Shown here in pieces: positions 27,077 to 36,222 of a stretch of DNA of 64,000 nt (positions within the stretch are counted from its first letter, which is position 1; the number at the start of each line of letters is the position of its first letter). The notes under the pieces were generated by a model. That model was not told the DNA's origin. It saw nothing but the letters and a program-made list of their open reading frames with translations, and did no database searches. Position numbers and translations under genes: made by a program. Source of the stretch: Planctomycetales bacterium (GTDB lineage: Bacteria > Planctomycetota > Phycisphaerae > SM23-33); contig JAUWNJ010000017.1 of NCBI GenBank assembly GCA_030612725.1, positions 1 to 64,000 of the forward strand. Direction: 5' to 3'.

Positions 27077-27853
27077 ATGGAACCGATAGCGGTCATAAGC
27101 GACATACACGGAAACCTTGAAGCCCTCACGGCGGTTTTGGATGACATATCCGAACGGAAGGTCTCTCATATTGTCTGTTTGGGCGACATTGTGGGTTATG
27201 GTCCGCAACCGGCTGAATGTCTCGACCTGGTGCAGGAACGCTGCCGGGTTACGCTGATGGGTAATCACGATTTCGCGGTAATGTATGAACCGAGTAATTT
27301 CAATTTCGGGGCGGAAGGCGCGTGTTACTGGACCCGCAGCGTACTCGATTCCGAGCCTGACAAAGCCCTCCGCGATCGGCGATGGGAGTTCCTCGGCTCC
27401 CTTCCGGTGAAGCGAGTTCTTGATGCCGACGAGAGTCCTGTCGGTCGGGTGGTGTTGGTTCACGGTTCACCGCGTCGCCCGATTAACGAATACGTTTTCC
27501 CCGACGATATTTACAACGCGCCGAACAAGATCAATGGTTTGTTCGAGCGGTTCGAGAACCTCTGCCTGATAGGTCACGCCCACGTACCGGGCGTGTTCCT
27601 TCCGACCCTTGATTTCTACAGCCCCGACGAAATCGGCGGGGTCTATGAAATGGACGACCATAAGGCTATGATCAACGTCGGTTCCGTCGGTCAGCCCAGG
27701 GACCGCGATACCCGCGCCGCATATGTAGTTCTCCAGGATCGCAGGATAACGTTTATTCGTGTCGCTTATGACGTGGAGGCGACGATAGCGAAGGTCCACG
27801 CTGTCAGGGAACTGGATAACTATCTCGGAAATCGTCTCCGCGAAGGAAGGTAA
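27077..27853 (+). CDS. Metallophosphoesterase
   Basis: ISDIHGNLEAL, LGDIVGYGPQP, MGNHD, IGHAHVPG. Confidence 0.9.
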   Translation: MEPIAVISDIHGNLEALTAVLDDISERKVSHIVCLGDIVGYGPQPAECLDLVQERCRVTLMGNHDFAVMYEPSNFNFGAEGACYWTRSVLDSEPDKALRDRRWEFLGSLPVKRVLDADESPVGRVVLVHGSPRRPINEYVFPDDIYNAPNKINGLFERFENLCLIGHAHVPGVFLPTLDFYSPDEIGGVYEMDDHKAMINVGSVGQPRDRDTRAAYVVLQDRRITFIRVAYDVEATIAKVHAVRELDNYLGNRLREGR

Positions 27854-27861
27854 AAAAAAAC

Positions 27862-29952
27862 GTGAAACCTCGAAACATCCTTTTAATTGCTCTGCTGTTT
27901 ATCGCCGGTCCGTTGATGGTGATGATGTATATGCAAAACAATGCGGCCCAGCCCGAGCCGACTACCACCGCCACAGCGCCGACATCCGCACCGGCCACCG
28001 CGACAACCGCGCCGGAAACTGCAAAAACGAGCGAAACCCAATCGCCGACCACTCAGCCGACACGCTGGCCTGTAAGCATAAACAAGGATGAGGATGGCAA
28101 CGAGGTCGTCTACGAGGTTGTCATGGGTTCCAACGACAAGGACCACGGCTTCAAACTCGAGGTCTGTCTGACCAGCCTGGGTGCTGCCGTCAAAACCGCG
28201 AAACTGACCGATTATTTCGCCACGGTTGCCGACAAGCGAAGATATGAACAGGAAAAGGACTATCAGGCGTATCTCCGGGCCGTCGCTGATGATCCGAAAC
28301 TCGAAGGATTCTACACGCTTCTGCGCCCCGTCAGCGTCGGCGACCGGAAATTCTATCCGCTGGCGACGCGGCGAATCACGATTACCGATGACAAGAAGGA
28401 GCGGCTGGACCTCTCAGGGTCTAGATGGTCGGTGGGGCAGGTGCAGACGGAGAAAAACAAAAAAGGCGAAATACAAAGCCAAAGCGTAACATTTCAGGCA
28501 AAAATTTGGCGGAATGAAGAAGAGATTTTACTGCTGAAAAAGACGTACACGCTCAAAGTTGGTGATTATTCGATAGATGTTCGCATGGAGGCGAAAAACC
28601 TTCGCAAGGACTCCAAAGTCAAGTTTTCCATGATGCAGTATTCAGCCACGGGCTTGTCGAGGGAAGACCTTCGCAGTGATAATCGCACGTTGGTCTATGG
28701 GCAATACGAGGACGGGAAAACGAAGGTTGAGATACTTGCCGCCAAGGAACTCAAAGATATGTCTCTGGGGCTTAAAGGCGCCAAGGAATATGGTCGCAGC
28801 GACTCGTCCGAGCCGATTATGTGGATCGGGCAGACCAACAAGTTTTTTGCCGCACTTACGTACCTTGTCCCCAAAGAGTCCGGGAAACTTACCGCCCCTC
28901 GCGCCGAAGCGTCATTTTTCGGCGTGGCGCTGGAAGAAGCGGGCGAACCGAAAACATTCCTCGCCGGGATGAACCTGGGCCCGTATGAACTCGCACCGGG
29001 CGGCAGCACGGATGTCAGCCTGGACTTCTTCGCCGGACCCAAGAAGCGAAGCCTGTTCGACGATACACCGTTGTACCACGAGTTGGGTTACGCCAGTACG
29101 ATGTCCTTTCGTTCGTGCTGCACGATGTGCGCCTTTGAGTGGTTGTCGCTCAAAATGATGTGGCTGCTGGATTTCTTCAAAGACAGTATTGCATTCCACA
29201 ATTACGGTGTGGCGATTATCCTGCTGGTGATACTCGTGCGAATCTGCCTGCATCCGCTGATGAAGAAGCAGCAGGTCTCAATGATGCGGATGCAGAAACT
29301 CGCTCCTGAAATGGAAAAGGTCAAAAAGAAGCACGCAAACGACAAGGCAAAACTGAACGAAGAGATGATGAAGTTGTACAAGACCCAGGGCGCAACGCCT
29401 ATCCTGGGTTGCCTCCCGATGCTCGTCCAGATGCCGATACTGATCGCCCTGTGGACGAGTATCAACGCCTCGGTGGAATTGCGACATGCAGCTTTCCTGC
29501 CGGTATGGATCATAGACCTTGCCGCACCGGACGGACTGTTCCTCTTCGATGGCGGCATTAATATCCCGCTGATTGGCTCAATGATAGGTTCGATTACGGG
29601 ATTTAATCTTCTGCCTCTTCTGTTGTGCGTGGTGATGTATTTGCAGATGAAGATGAACCCGCAAATGAGCGGAGCGTCGGCCTCGCCACAGCAGCAAAGT
29701 TCGCAGACGATGATGAAGTACATGATGCCGGGAATGATGCTGGTGTTCTTCTACAATGCTCCTTCCGGGCTGAATCTGTACTTTTTGACCTCGACGTTTG
29801 CGGGGCTGGCTGAACAGTACATCATCCGCAAGCACATCCGCGAGAAGGAAGAAGCCGAAGCCGCCGTTGAAACCACCGTATCAATGCCCGGAAAGCGTTT
29901 CCGTGGCCAAAAGCCCAAAAAACCCAAGGGACCGTTCCAGGTAAAACGGTAG
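27862..29952 (+). CDS. yidC: Membrane protein insertase YidC
   Basis: N-term TM, large periplasmic domain, C-term NYGVAIILLVILVRICLHPLMKKQQVSMMRMQKLAPEMEKVKKKH. Confidence 0.95.
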   Translation: MKPRNILLIALLFIAGPLMVMMYMQNNAAQPEPTTTATAPTSAPATATTAPETAKTSETQSPTTQPTRWPVSINKDEDGNEVVYEVVMGSNDKDHGFKLEVCLTSLGAAVKTAKLTDYFATVADKRRYEQEKDYQAYLRAVADDPKLEGFYTLLRPVSVGDRKFYPLATRRITITDDKKERLDLSGSRWSVGQVQTEKNKKGEIQSQSVTFQAKIWRNEEEILLLKKTYTLKVGDYSIDVRMEAKNLRKDSKVKFSMMQYSATGLSREDLRSDNRTLVYGQYEDGKTKVEILAAKELKDMSLGLKGAKEYGRSDSSEPIMWIGQTNKFFAALTYLVPKESGKLTAPRAEASFFGVALEEAGEPKTFLAGMNLGPYELAPGGSTDVSLDFFAGPKKRSLFDDTPLYHELGYASTMSFRSCCTMCAFEWLSLKMMWLLDFFKDSIAFHNYGVAIILLVILVRICLHPLMKKQQVSMMRMQKLAPEMEKVKKKHANDKAKLNEEMMKLYKTQGATPILGCLPMLVQMPILIALWTSINASVELRHAAFLPVWIIDLAAPDGLFLFDGGINIPLIGSMIGSITGFNLLPLLLCVVMYLQMKMNPQMSGASASPQQQSSQTMMKYMMPGMMLVFFYNAPSGLNLYFLTSTFAGLAEQYIIRKHIREKEEAEAAVETTVSMPGKRFRGQKPKKPKGPFQVKR

Positions 29953-29980
29953 TCAGTGCCCTGGTATGATGGAACGCCTT

Positions 29981-30058
29981 ACGAGCCGCGAGAAGTAAAG
30001 GAGCGGTCGTTAAGACTTTCGCATCGGCCTGACCGCTCCCTCACTTCTCGCGGCTCGT
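29981..30058. terminator. Long two-tier hairpin between convergent yidC and ftsK-like genes
   Basis: 16-bp arms acgagccgcgagaagt/acttctcgcggctcgt and inner 9-bp ggagcggtc/gaccgctcc. Confidence 0.8.
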
Positions 30059-30096
30059 TTATCGCCCGACGGCGCATTTACTTTGTGCGCCCGGTA

Positions 30097-32409
30097 TTAC
30101 ACGCTGGTGGGTGTTCCGTCGGTGGCGGATGCGCCGGATTGGTCGGCCTGGATGGAGTGTTGGAGGGCGTACCAGTCTTCGAGGGTCATCATGCACTCGC
30201 GGGCCTGCGAACCCTTGTAATCACCGAGGATACCCGCCTGGGCCATCTGATCGACTATCCGGCTGGCCCGGCTGTAGCCGACCTGGAGGCGACGCTGAAG
30301 CAGCGAAACGCTTCCGCGCTGGCTTGATAAGATAATCTCGACGGCTTCGTTGAACATTTCATCTCGCTGCCCGTCGTCGGAATCGACGCTGGAGGTCTGG
30401 ATTTTCACCAGTTCGTCGAGATATTCCGGTTCGCCCAGTTTGCGAACGTGATGGACTAATGCGCGAATCTCTGCCTCATCGACGTAGGTTCCCTGCGCGC
30501 GGACGAGGTTGGAAGTCCCCGGCAGGAGGAACAACATATCACCTTGTCCGAGCAGGACTTCTGCTCCGTTCTGGTCGAGGATAATCCGGCTTTCCTGGCG
30601 TGAGGCGACTCGGAACGAGCATCGGCAGGGTATGTTGGACTTTATCAGTCCCGTAACGACGTTGGCGCTGGGTCGCTGGGTGGCGATTATCATGTGGATA
30701 CCGACGGCGCGGGCCTTCTGGGCGATGCGGATAATGTGCCCCTCGACCTCTTTCGATGCCGTCATTATCAAATCCGCCAACTCGTCGATGATGACGACGT
30801 AGTATGGCATGTGGGTGATAATCTGGGATTTTTCCTCGGCTGTCTCTGCGGCGAATCGCTGAAAAAGTTCCTTTTTGCTGAGGCGGTTGTATCCGACGAT
30901 ATTGCGAACGCCGGCTTCTTTGAGCAGTTCGTATCGCTCGTCCATTTTTCCTGCGACCCATTCGAGGATGTCCTCGACGCGGCGCATATCGTTGACGACG
31001 GGGCAGAGGAGGTGCGGAATTTTCTCAAAGGCGGCCATTTCGACCATTTTCGGATCGATCAGGATCATTCGCACGTCTTCGGGCGTTCGTGTCAGCAGCA
31101 TCGCGGCGATCATCGCGTTGATCGAGACGCTCTTGCCCGAACCGGTCGTACCGGCAAGGAGCATGTGTGGCATTGCGGCCAGGTCCGAAACAATCGGGTC
31201 GCCCGAAGCGTCCTTGCCCAGGTACAGCGGTATGTGCATCCGGTTCACGCTGTCGGGTGAAAGGTTCATCAATTCCTTCAGTCGGACTATTTCCTTATCG
31301 AGGTTCGGGACCTCGATACCTACGGTGTCTCGTCCGGGAAGCGGGCTGACCACGCGAACGCCCGGAACTGCCAGTGCGCGGGCGATGTCGGGCGCAAGCG
31401 AGGAAATCCTGCTGACTTTTACGCCCGGCGCGAGCGACAGTTCGAGCAGCGAGATTACCGGGCCTGTCATGTGAGAGACGACCTGGGCGTCCACGCCGAA
31501 ATCGTCGAGCGTCTGCTGGAGAATGGCGCGTTTTTCAGCCACCAGCGCTTCCTGACTTTCGAGGTATCCCCCGGCAGGTTCGGCGAGAAGGTCCATATCG
31601 GGAAGTTCGTATTCACCGGCTTCGGTGGGGGACTTGGATTTCGCCAACGATACGGGTTTGGGCTTTCGCGGCTTGGGTAAAACCGCTGCCGCAGGTCGTT
31701 GCAGGGGCGGCATAGCGGGACGAGGGGGCGATTCCCGCTCAGGCCTGGCGACACGGGCGTTGACTCGCTTGACGGCCTCCTCAAACGATACAGGCTCGCG
31801 TCGCAACCTGATCCTGATCCTGCCGACCAGCGCCGGCAACTTCAGAACGAGACTGTCAGCCATCAGCATTACCGCGATACCGAACGACGTTACCAGCACC
31901 AGACATGCGCCTGTACCGGCCATATATTTAAGCAACGCTCCACCGACGCCGAGGCCGAGGATACCACCGGGTCCGATACCGGGTATTCCGCCGTCGCTTT
32001 GGGGATTGAGGGTGTACGAAGCCGCCGCCGAGGCAGTTACCATTATCGCCAGACCCGTCAGACGCCACGGCAGATGATTTATCCGTCCGCCCAGCAGCAT
32101 TGCAATGGCCGATATGGTGGACACGATGAGCAGCGCGTACGTCCCGCCTCCGCCGAGCCAGTACATCAGTCCGAAGGCGAGATGAGCGCCGGCGGGGCCT
32201 GCGGAGTTGTGGACCGGTGGCGGGGGGTAGATGGCCGTCGCCGGCGGGTCAGTCGGCGAAAAACTCAGCACGCTCATCCAAGCCAGAACAGTCGCTCCCG
32301 CCAGCAGCAGCACAAGGCAATACCGCGCGAACCGCCAAGCCGACATTTCCGGAACCGCCGGGGCGTCCTGCTCGACCTCTTTCGATTTATCTTTTTTATC
32401 CCTGCCCAT
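30097..32409 (-). CDS. ftsK: FtsK/SpoIIIE DNA translocase
   Basis: N-term TMs; MLLAGTTGSGKSVSINAMI Walker A; YVVIIDELADL Walker B; C-terminal gamma winged helix SVSLLQRRLQVGYSRASRIVDQM. Confidence 0.95.
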   Translation of the reverse strand: MGRDKKDKSKEVEQDAPAVPEMSAWRFARYCLVLLLAGATVLAWMSVLSFSPTDPPATAIYPPPPVHNSAGPAGAHLAFGLMYWLGGGGTYALLIVSTISAIAMLLGGRINHLPWRLTGLAIMVTASAAASYTLNPQSDGGIPGIGPGGILGLGVGGALLKYMAGTGACLVLVTSFGIAVMLMADSLVLKLPALVGRIRIRLRREPVSFEEAVKRVNARVARPERESPPRPAMPPLQRPAAAVLPKPRKPKPVSLAKSKSPTEAGEYELPDMDLLAEPAGGYLESQEALVAEKRAILQQTLDDFGVDAQVVSHMTGPVISLLELSLAPGVKVSRISSLAPDIARALAVPGVRVVSPLPGRDTVGIEVPNLDKEIVRLKELMNLSPDSVNRMHIPLYLGKDASGDPIVSDLAAMPHMLLAGTTGSGKSVSINAMIAAMLLTRTPEDVRMILIDPKMVEMAAFEKIPHLLCPVVNDMRRVEDILEWVAGKMDERYELLKEAGVRNIVGYNRLSKKELFQRFAAETAEEKSQIITHMPYYVVIIDELADLIMTASKEVEGHIIRIAQKARAVGIHMIIATQRPSANVVTGLIKSNIPCRCSFRVASRQESRIILDQNGAEVLLGQGDMLFLLPGTSNLVRAQGTYVDEAEIRALVHHVRKLGEPEYLDELVKIQTSSVDSDDGQRDEMFNEAVEIILSSQRGSVSLLQRRLQVGYSRASRIVDQMAQAGILGDYKGSQARECMMTLEDWYALQHSIQADQSGASATDGTPTSV

Positions 32410-32550
32410 AGTTTCGCACCCTACGCCTATCCGATTTATAAACCCACGGAACGCTCGTCAGGGCGAAGCCATGCCGTAGCCCGACAGTCCGTGGGCGTGG
32501 ATATTATGGTATCCGGTATTCAGTTGATCAGTAAATATGTTACTGATTTT

Positions 32551-32598
32551 GTTTTTTTGTCTTTTCCTAATCCCAAGTCCCAAAACCCTAGACCCTGT
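32551..32598 (-). repeat. Family A repeat (inverted)
   Basis: tttttttgtcttttcctaatcccaagtcccaaaaccctagaccctg. Confidence 0.8.
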
Positions 32599-32846
32599 CT
32601 TTTCTATCGGACTTACCTTCGTTTCGGCTCCAGAGCAAATTCCAAACCGGTATTTTCCCGACACATATCTCGTAAGTTTTTTGAAATCAGTAGCTCTGTG
32701 AACTCTGCGTCCTTCCCGCTTGCTATCGTTATAATTACTTTACTGGTTGGTGGACAGGTGCGATATAGTATTTGGGGTAATTCGCAGTTAATTCAAATCG
32801 CATCCGAAAGGGATTGTACAGGTCTTGCGGAAAAGCAGAAATCGGG

Positions 32847-33257
32847 ATGGAAACTCAAAAAGAACCAGTGGCGGGAACGGCTATATTCGCTTGGGCGCTC
32901 TTAGGTATCTCCGGGGCGTATGGAATCATGCTGGTGGCGGGCATCTGGCAAATAGGAATAGCGGGCATGACCTTCTTTCCTGTCTGTCTGCTCAATGCCG
33001 CTATATACTTCTCTCTGTCCAGAGATGTTCGAAGAGGTTCTTATCTGGGGTTCGCTGTGGGGTATCTCGCTCTTGGTTTTGCAAGTTATTTGTTTTTGGC
33101 GGTTTTCGGATGGCCGAGTGAGTGGCTACTAAGTCCGTTAATGGTTGCGCATATTGGTGTCCCGTTGTTGACGTTTTCTTTGGCGCTTGGCATTGGAATA
33201 TGGACCATTGTGGTAGTAAGACGCAGGAAGAAAGTCGATGACGTGATTCAAGAGTAA
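32847..33257 (+). CDS. Small multi-TM protein, unknown
   Basis: Hydrophobic segments; no recognised family. Confidence 0.5.
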   Translation: METQKEPVAGTAIFAWALLGISGAYGIMLVAGIWQIGIAGMTFFPVCLLNAAIYFSLSRDVRRGSYLGFAVGYLALGFASYLFLAVFGWPSEWLLSPLMVAHIGVPLLTFSLALGIGIWTIVVVRRRKKVDDVIQE

Positions 33258-33267
33258 GGTTAGTTCG

Positions 33268-33303
33268 TAAGGTGTGCAGGGAACAGAACCTGCACACCCT
33301 ACG
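33268..33303. terminator. Hairpin ggtgtgcagg/cctgcacacc
   Basis: Inverted repeat between convergent genes. Confidence 0.5.
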
Positions 33304-33307
33304 CTGC

Positions 33308-34252
33308 CTATATACGGAGGACAATCTTTCCCCGCGTGTGGCCTGTCTGACTCAGTTCGTGCGCTTTGCGTGCATCCTTGAGGCCCAGCACAGCAGCGAT
33401 AGTGGGCTTTACATGCCCGGCATCGACCAACCCGGCGATCTCGGTAAGTTGTGCCGCATTGCTTTTGGCGAGTATATATTTACCGCGCACGCCATGCTCG
33501 GCGGCGGCTTCGGGTGACGGTCTGGTGCAAATAGAGACGAGAACGCCGTTCTTTTTCAGTACGCTCCATGAACGCTCCAATGTCTCTCCGGCCAAGACGT
33601 CTATATCATCATCAGCATCCCGAACAACGGCGTCCAAAACCACATCAACATCTCGAACGACATCTTCGAATCGGGTCGTCCGGTAGTCTATGAATTCATC
33701 GACGCCGATTTCGCGCAGAAAATCCTCGTTACGGGCAGATGCCGTGCCAATCACTCGCGCCCCCTTCCACTTGGCCAACTGTACCGCGATATGACCGACC
33801 CCCCCGGCGGCTGCCTGGATAAGGACTGTTTGTCCGGCTGACAATTCACCCGCATCAAAGAGGGCCTGCCACGCGGTGAGGGCAATGACCGGCATGGCCG
33901 CCGCCTGAATGTGATCGAGACAGCGAGGTTTGTGCGCAACGCTCGCAGCGGGACCGGCGACATACTCCGCATAAGCGCCGGGCAACATGCCATATACCGC
34001 ATCGCCCACTTCAAAATGCCGGACATTGCTGCCTGTCGCTTCGACAACCCCCGACACGTCGAAACCCAAAGTCATCGAGAATGGTTCTTCCAGCACGCCG
34101 CGTTTGCCGGAGCGTATCTGCCAGTCGGCGGGATTAACCCCGGCTGCGTGAACACGGATTAACACATCATCTTCCCCATGCTCAGGACGCGGCGCATCTT
34201 CGTACGTAAGCACCTCAGGCCCGCCGTACTTGTGAATTCGTATCGCCTTCAT
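33308..34252 (-). CDS. NADP-dependent quinone-oxidoreductase-like MDR protein
   Basis: MKAIRIHKYGGPEVLTYEDAPRPEHGEDDVLIRVHAAGVNPADW; AAAGGVGHIAVQLAKWKGARVIGT. Confidence 0.9.
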   Translation of the reverse strand: MKAIRIHKYGGPEVLTYEDAPRPEHGEDDVLIRVHAAGVNPADWQIRSGKRGVLEEPFSMTLGFDVSGVVEATGSNVRHFEVGDAVYGMLPGAYAEYVAGPAASVAHKPRCLDHIQAAAMPVIALTAWQALFDAGELSAGQTVLIQAAAGGVGHIAVQLAKWKGARVIGTASARNEDFLREIGVDEFIDYRTTRFEDVVRDVDVVLDAVVRDADDDIDVLAGETLERSWSVLKKNGVLVSICTRPSPEAAAEHGVRGKYILAKSNAAQLTEIAGLVDAGHVKPTIAAVLGLKDARKAHELSQTGHTRGKIVLRI

Positions 34253-34460
34253 CGTGTTCGCATCCCTTTCCTGTGCACGGCTCGCCTGCGCAGGAACGCC
34301 GATCGGCGTGGCCGCCCTCTTTTCTTCAGATTATTTTTGCAAACGCAACCATGTTTTTCGGAATGCGTCGCGGAGGCGGTTGGTGAATCGCAGAGCCTTG
34401 CCGCCGGGATTCAGTAATAATCCGTCTGGGTATATTTGCAGAATGTGGTATAATGATAGC

Positions 34461-34655
34461 ATGGCAACGCTTATCGAGACAAACCCGTATCTTCGTGATC
34501 CCAAGACCCGCAGGCGCTGGCTGGAAGAGAATGCTCGTGAATCGAGTATCTTCGAGGGCGCGCGTGGCTTACCTCCCGTCGGTCATCGGTCTGCTTCCGT
34601 TTCGCGGAAACGCCGCTCGAAGGCTTCCAGGAAAACGCCGACAAGTGTGTCATAA
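34461..34655 (+). CDS. Short ORF with Fic-inhibitory-like motif, candidate antitoxin
   Basis: MATLIETNPYLRDPKTRRRWLEENARESSIFEGA; SSIFEG fits (S/T)xxxE(G/N); TATAAT 6 nt upstream of ATG. Confidence 0.45.
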   Translation: MATLIETNPYLRDPKTRRRWLEENARESSIFEGARGLPPVGHRSASVSRKRRSKASRKTPTSVS

Positions 34656-35260
34656 CTGCGGAGATAACCTTTCTTCACTGCCTCCAGATAGTGATCTCGT
34701 CTTGCTTTAGCCCCGCGTCCCGTGAAACCGTAGGTCGGAGCGGGAAGTCCTGCCTGTAGCGCCATCAAGTCTGCCAGCCAGCGGGCCAGTCGCCCGTTAC
34801 CATCACGGAACGGATGAATCAGCAGCAACTCCGCATGGACTTTGGCCATCCGCCGGGCCACCTCCGGCAACGACCCCGGTCGGCATGGAGTGTATTGGGC
34901 CAGCGGTCCCCTCTCCAGCGCCATCATGTTCGCGTGGATACGGTAAGCAGGAGGCCAACGAAATTCGCCTTTGGTCAACTCCACAGTGCGGTACTTTCCT
35001 GCCCATTCATAAATCCCACCAAGCCAGTCCTTGTGCATCCGGCAAATCAACTTTGCCGTGAATCGTGTCTGTGGTGTGATCTGCCCCAGATATGCTGTTT
35101 GTGCTGCCAACAGTGCTTCGTACTCCGCCCGATCCATACGGCTCTTGGACCGTATCCCCAACCGGTTGAGGAGGACGCGACCACGCGATCCAGGCTCCGT
35201 CTGTGCCTCCGGTCCCTCCTGTGTCTCGTATCGGCTTGGGTGTTTGTCTTTCATTTTCAT
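34583..35260 (-). CDS. Fic/DOC family protein
   Basis: HPFRDGNGRLARWLADLMALQAGLP; no obvious own inhibitory motif. Confidence 0.9.
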   Translation of the reverse strand: MKMKDKHPSRYETQEGPEAQTEPGSRGRVLLNRLGIRSKSRMDRAEYEALLAAQTAYLGQITPQTRFTAKLICRMHKDWLGGIYEWAGKYRTVELTKGEFRWPPAYRIHANMMALERGPLAQYTPCRPGSLPEVARRMAKVHAELLLIHPFRDGNGRLARWLADLMALQAGLPAPTYGFTGRGAKARRDHYLEAVKKGYLRSYDTLVGVFLEAFERRFRETEADR

Positions 35261-35459
35261 ACAGTCTAATCAGGTTTTCGCAATCGCAGCCAGGTTTTTC
35301 GGAATGAGTCTCGGAGGCGGTTGGTGAAGCGCAGGCCCTTGTGGCCTGGGTTGGTGGAGAAATCGGCATCGGCGAGGTCGGTGTGGCTGATGGGCCTGGA
35401 CGGTGCGACTCGTGTAACGAAATCGAACACAGCGGCTTTGATTCGCCCGGTGAACTTCA

Positions 35460-36074
35460 TCACGCTATCCTTTGAATCGCTTCGCCGACATTGGCAAAGA
35501 CTTCCTGACGGGTTCTGGTTTGGCGCGATTTGACGGCGCGGATTTGGGCAGAGTCGATAATTTGGGCATCGCGCCGGATTGACTCAAGCCGGCCTGTGCC
35601 GCCGTCGGCGTATTCGCCGAAGGCCACCTCGTTATCCAGCATCCAGCGCGAGATGTCCTCGTCGTACTCGGCAGGGTACGCCAGACCTACGACGCAGGGC
35701 AATCGCGCGCCTTCGCCAAGCGCGCCCAGCAGCAGTTGCGCCCGGCAGGGGAGTTTTTCGTCGGCTTGGCGGCGGATTTCGTCATATTCCCGTCGGGCGG
35801 TTTCCGAATCCCGGCTATAGAAGAACAAACCCGTCTCCAGTTGGAATCTTTCGGTCGTTACGCCCACCAGTTCCATCGTTCCGTCGGGTTTGGCTCCGTG
35901 GATGCGATAAATCTTCACGTTGGCGTATTTTTCCGATTCGAGCAGCATTGCCACTTCCCCGGCAGTGTATCCGACGGCGCAGGTACCGCCTGCCCTGAGC
36001 GAAGTCGAAGGGTCGAAATCGACGACATACAGTCCGGTGTAACGATCAGGATGTTCCAATGTGGGTAGATTCAT
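35460..36074 (-). CDS. Conserved hypothetical, contains in-frame small repeat insertion
   Basis: VDFDPSTSLRAGGTCAVGY; PSTSLRAGG encoded by cccttcgacttcgctcagggcagg. Confidence 0.5.
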   Translation of the reverse strand: MNLPTLEHPDRYTGLYVVDFDPSTSLRAGGTCAVGYTAGEVAMLLESEKYANVKIYRIHGAKPDGTMELVGVTTERFQLETGLFFYSRDSETARREYDEIRRQADEKLPCRAQLLLGALGEGARLPCVVGLAYPAEYDEDISRWMLDNEVAFGEYADGGTGRLESIRRDAQIIDSAQIRAVKSRQTRTRQEVFANVGEAIQRIA

Positions 36075-36075
36075 A

Positions 36076-36222
36076 ATAAATGTCTAATGTCCAATGACCA
36101 ATGTCCAATCAATGTCTAATGCTCAATGCCTGATGTCAAAATGCGTGGGAATTACCCTTGGATATTATAGTCATTAGTCATTGGATATTCATTAGGCATT
36201 GGTCATTAGACATTAGTCATTT
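36076..36222. repeat. Inverted arrays of aatgtcyaatg / cattrgacatt heptad-type repeats
   Basis: aatgtctaatgtccaatgaccaatgtccaat ... attaggcattggtcattagacattagtcat. Confidence 0.8.

Noticed and set aside
30694-32904. Plus-strand ORFs of 188-401 aa over ftsK
   Set aside because: Antisense to a well-supported FtsK/SpoIIIE gene; low-complexity content.
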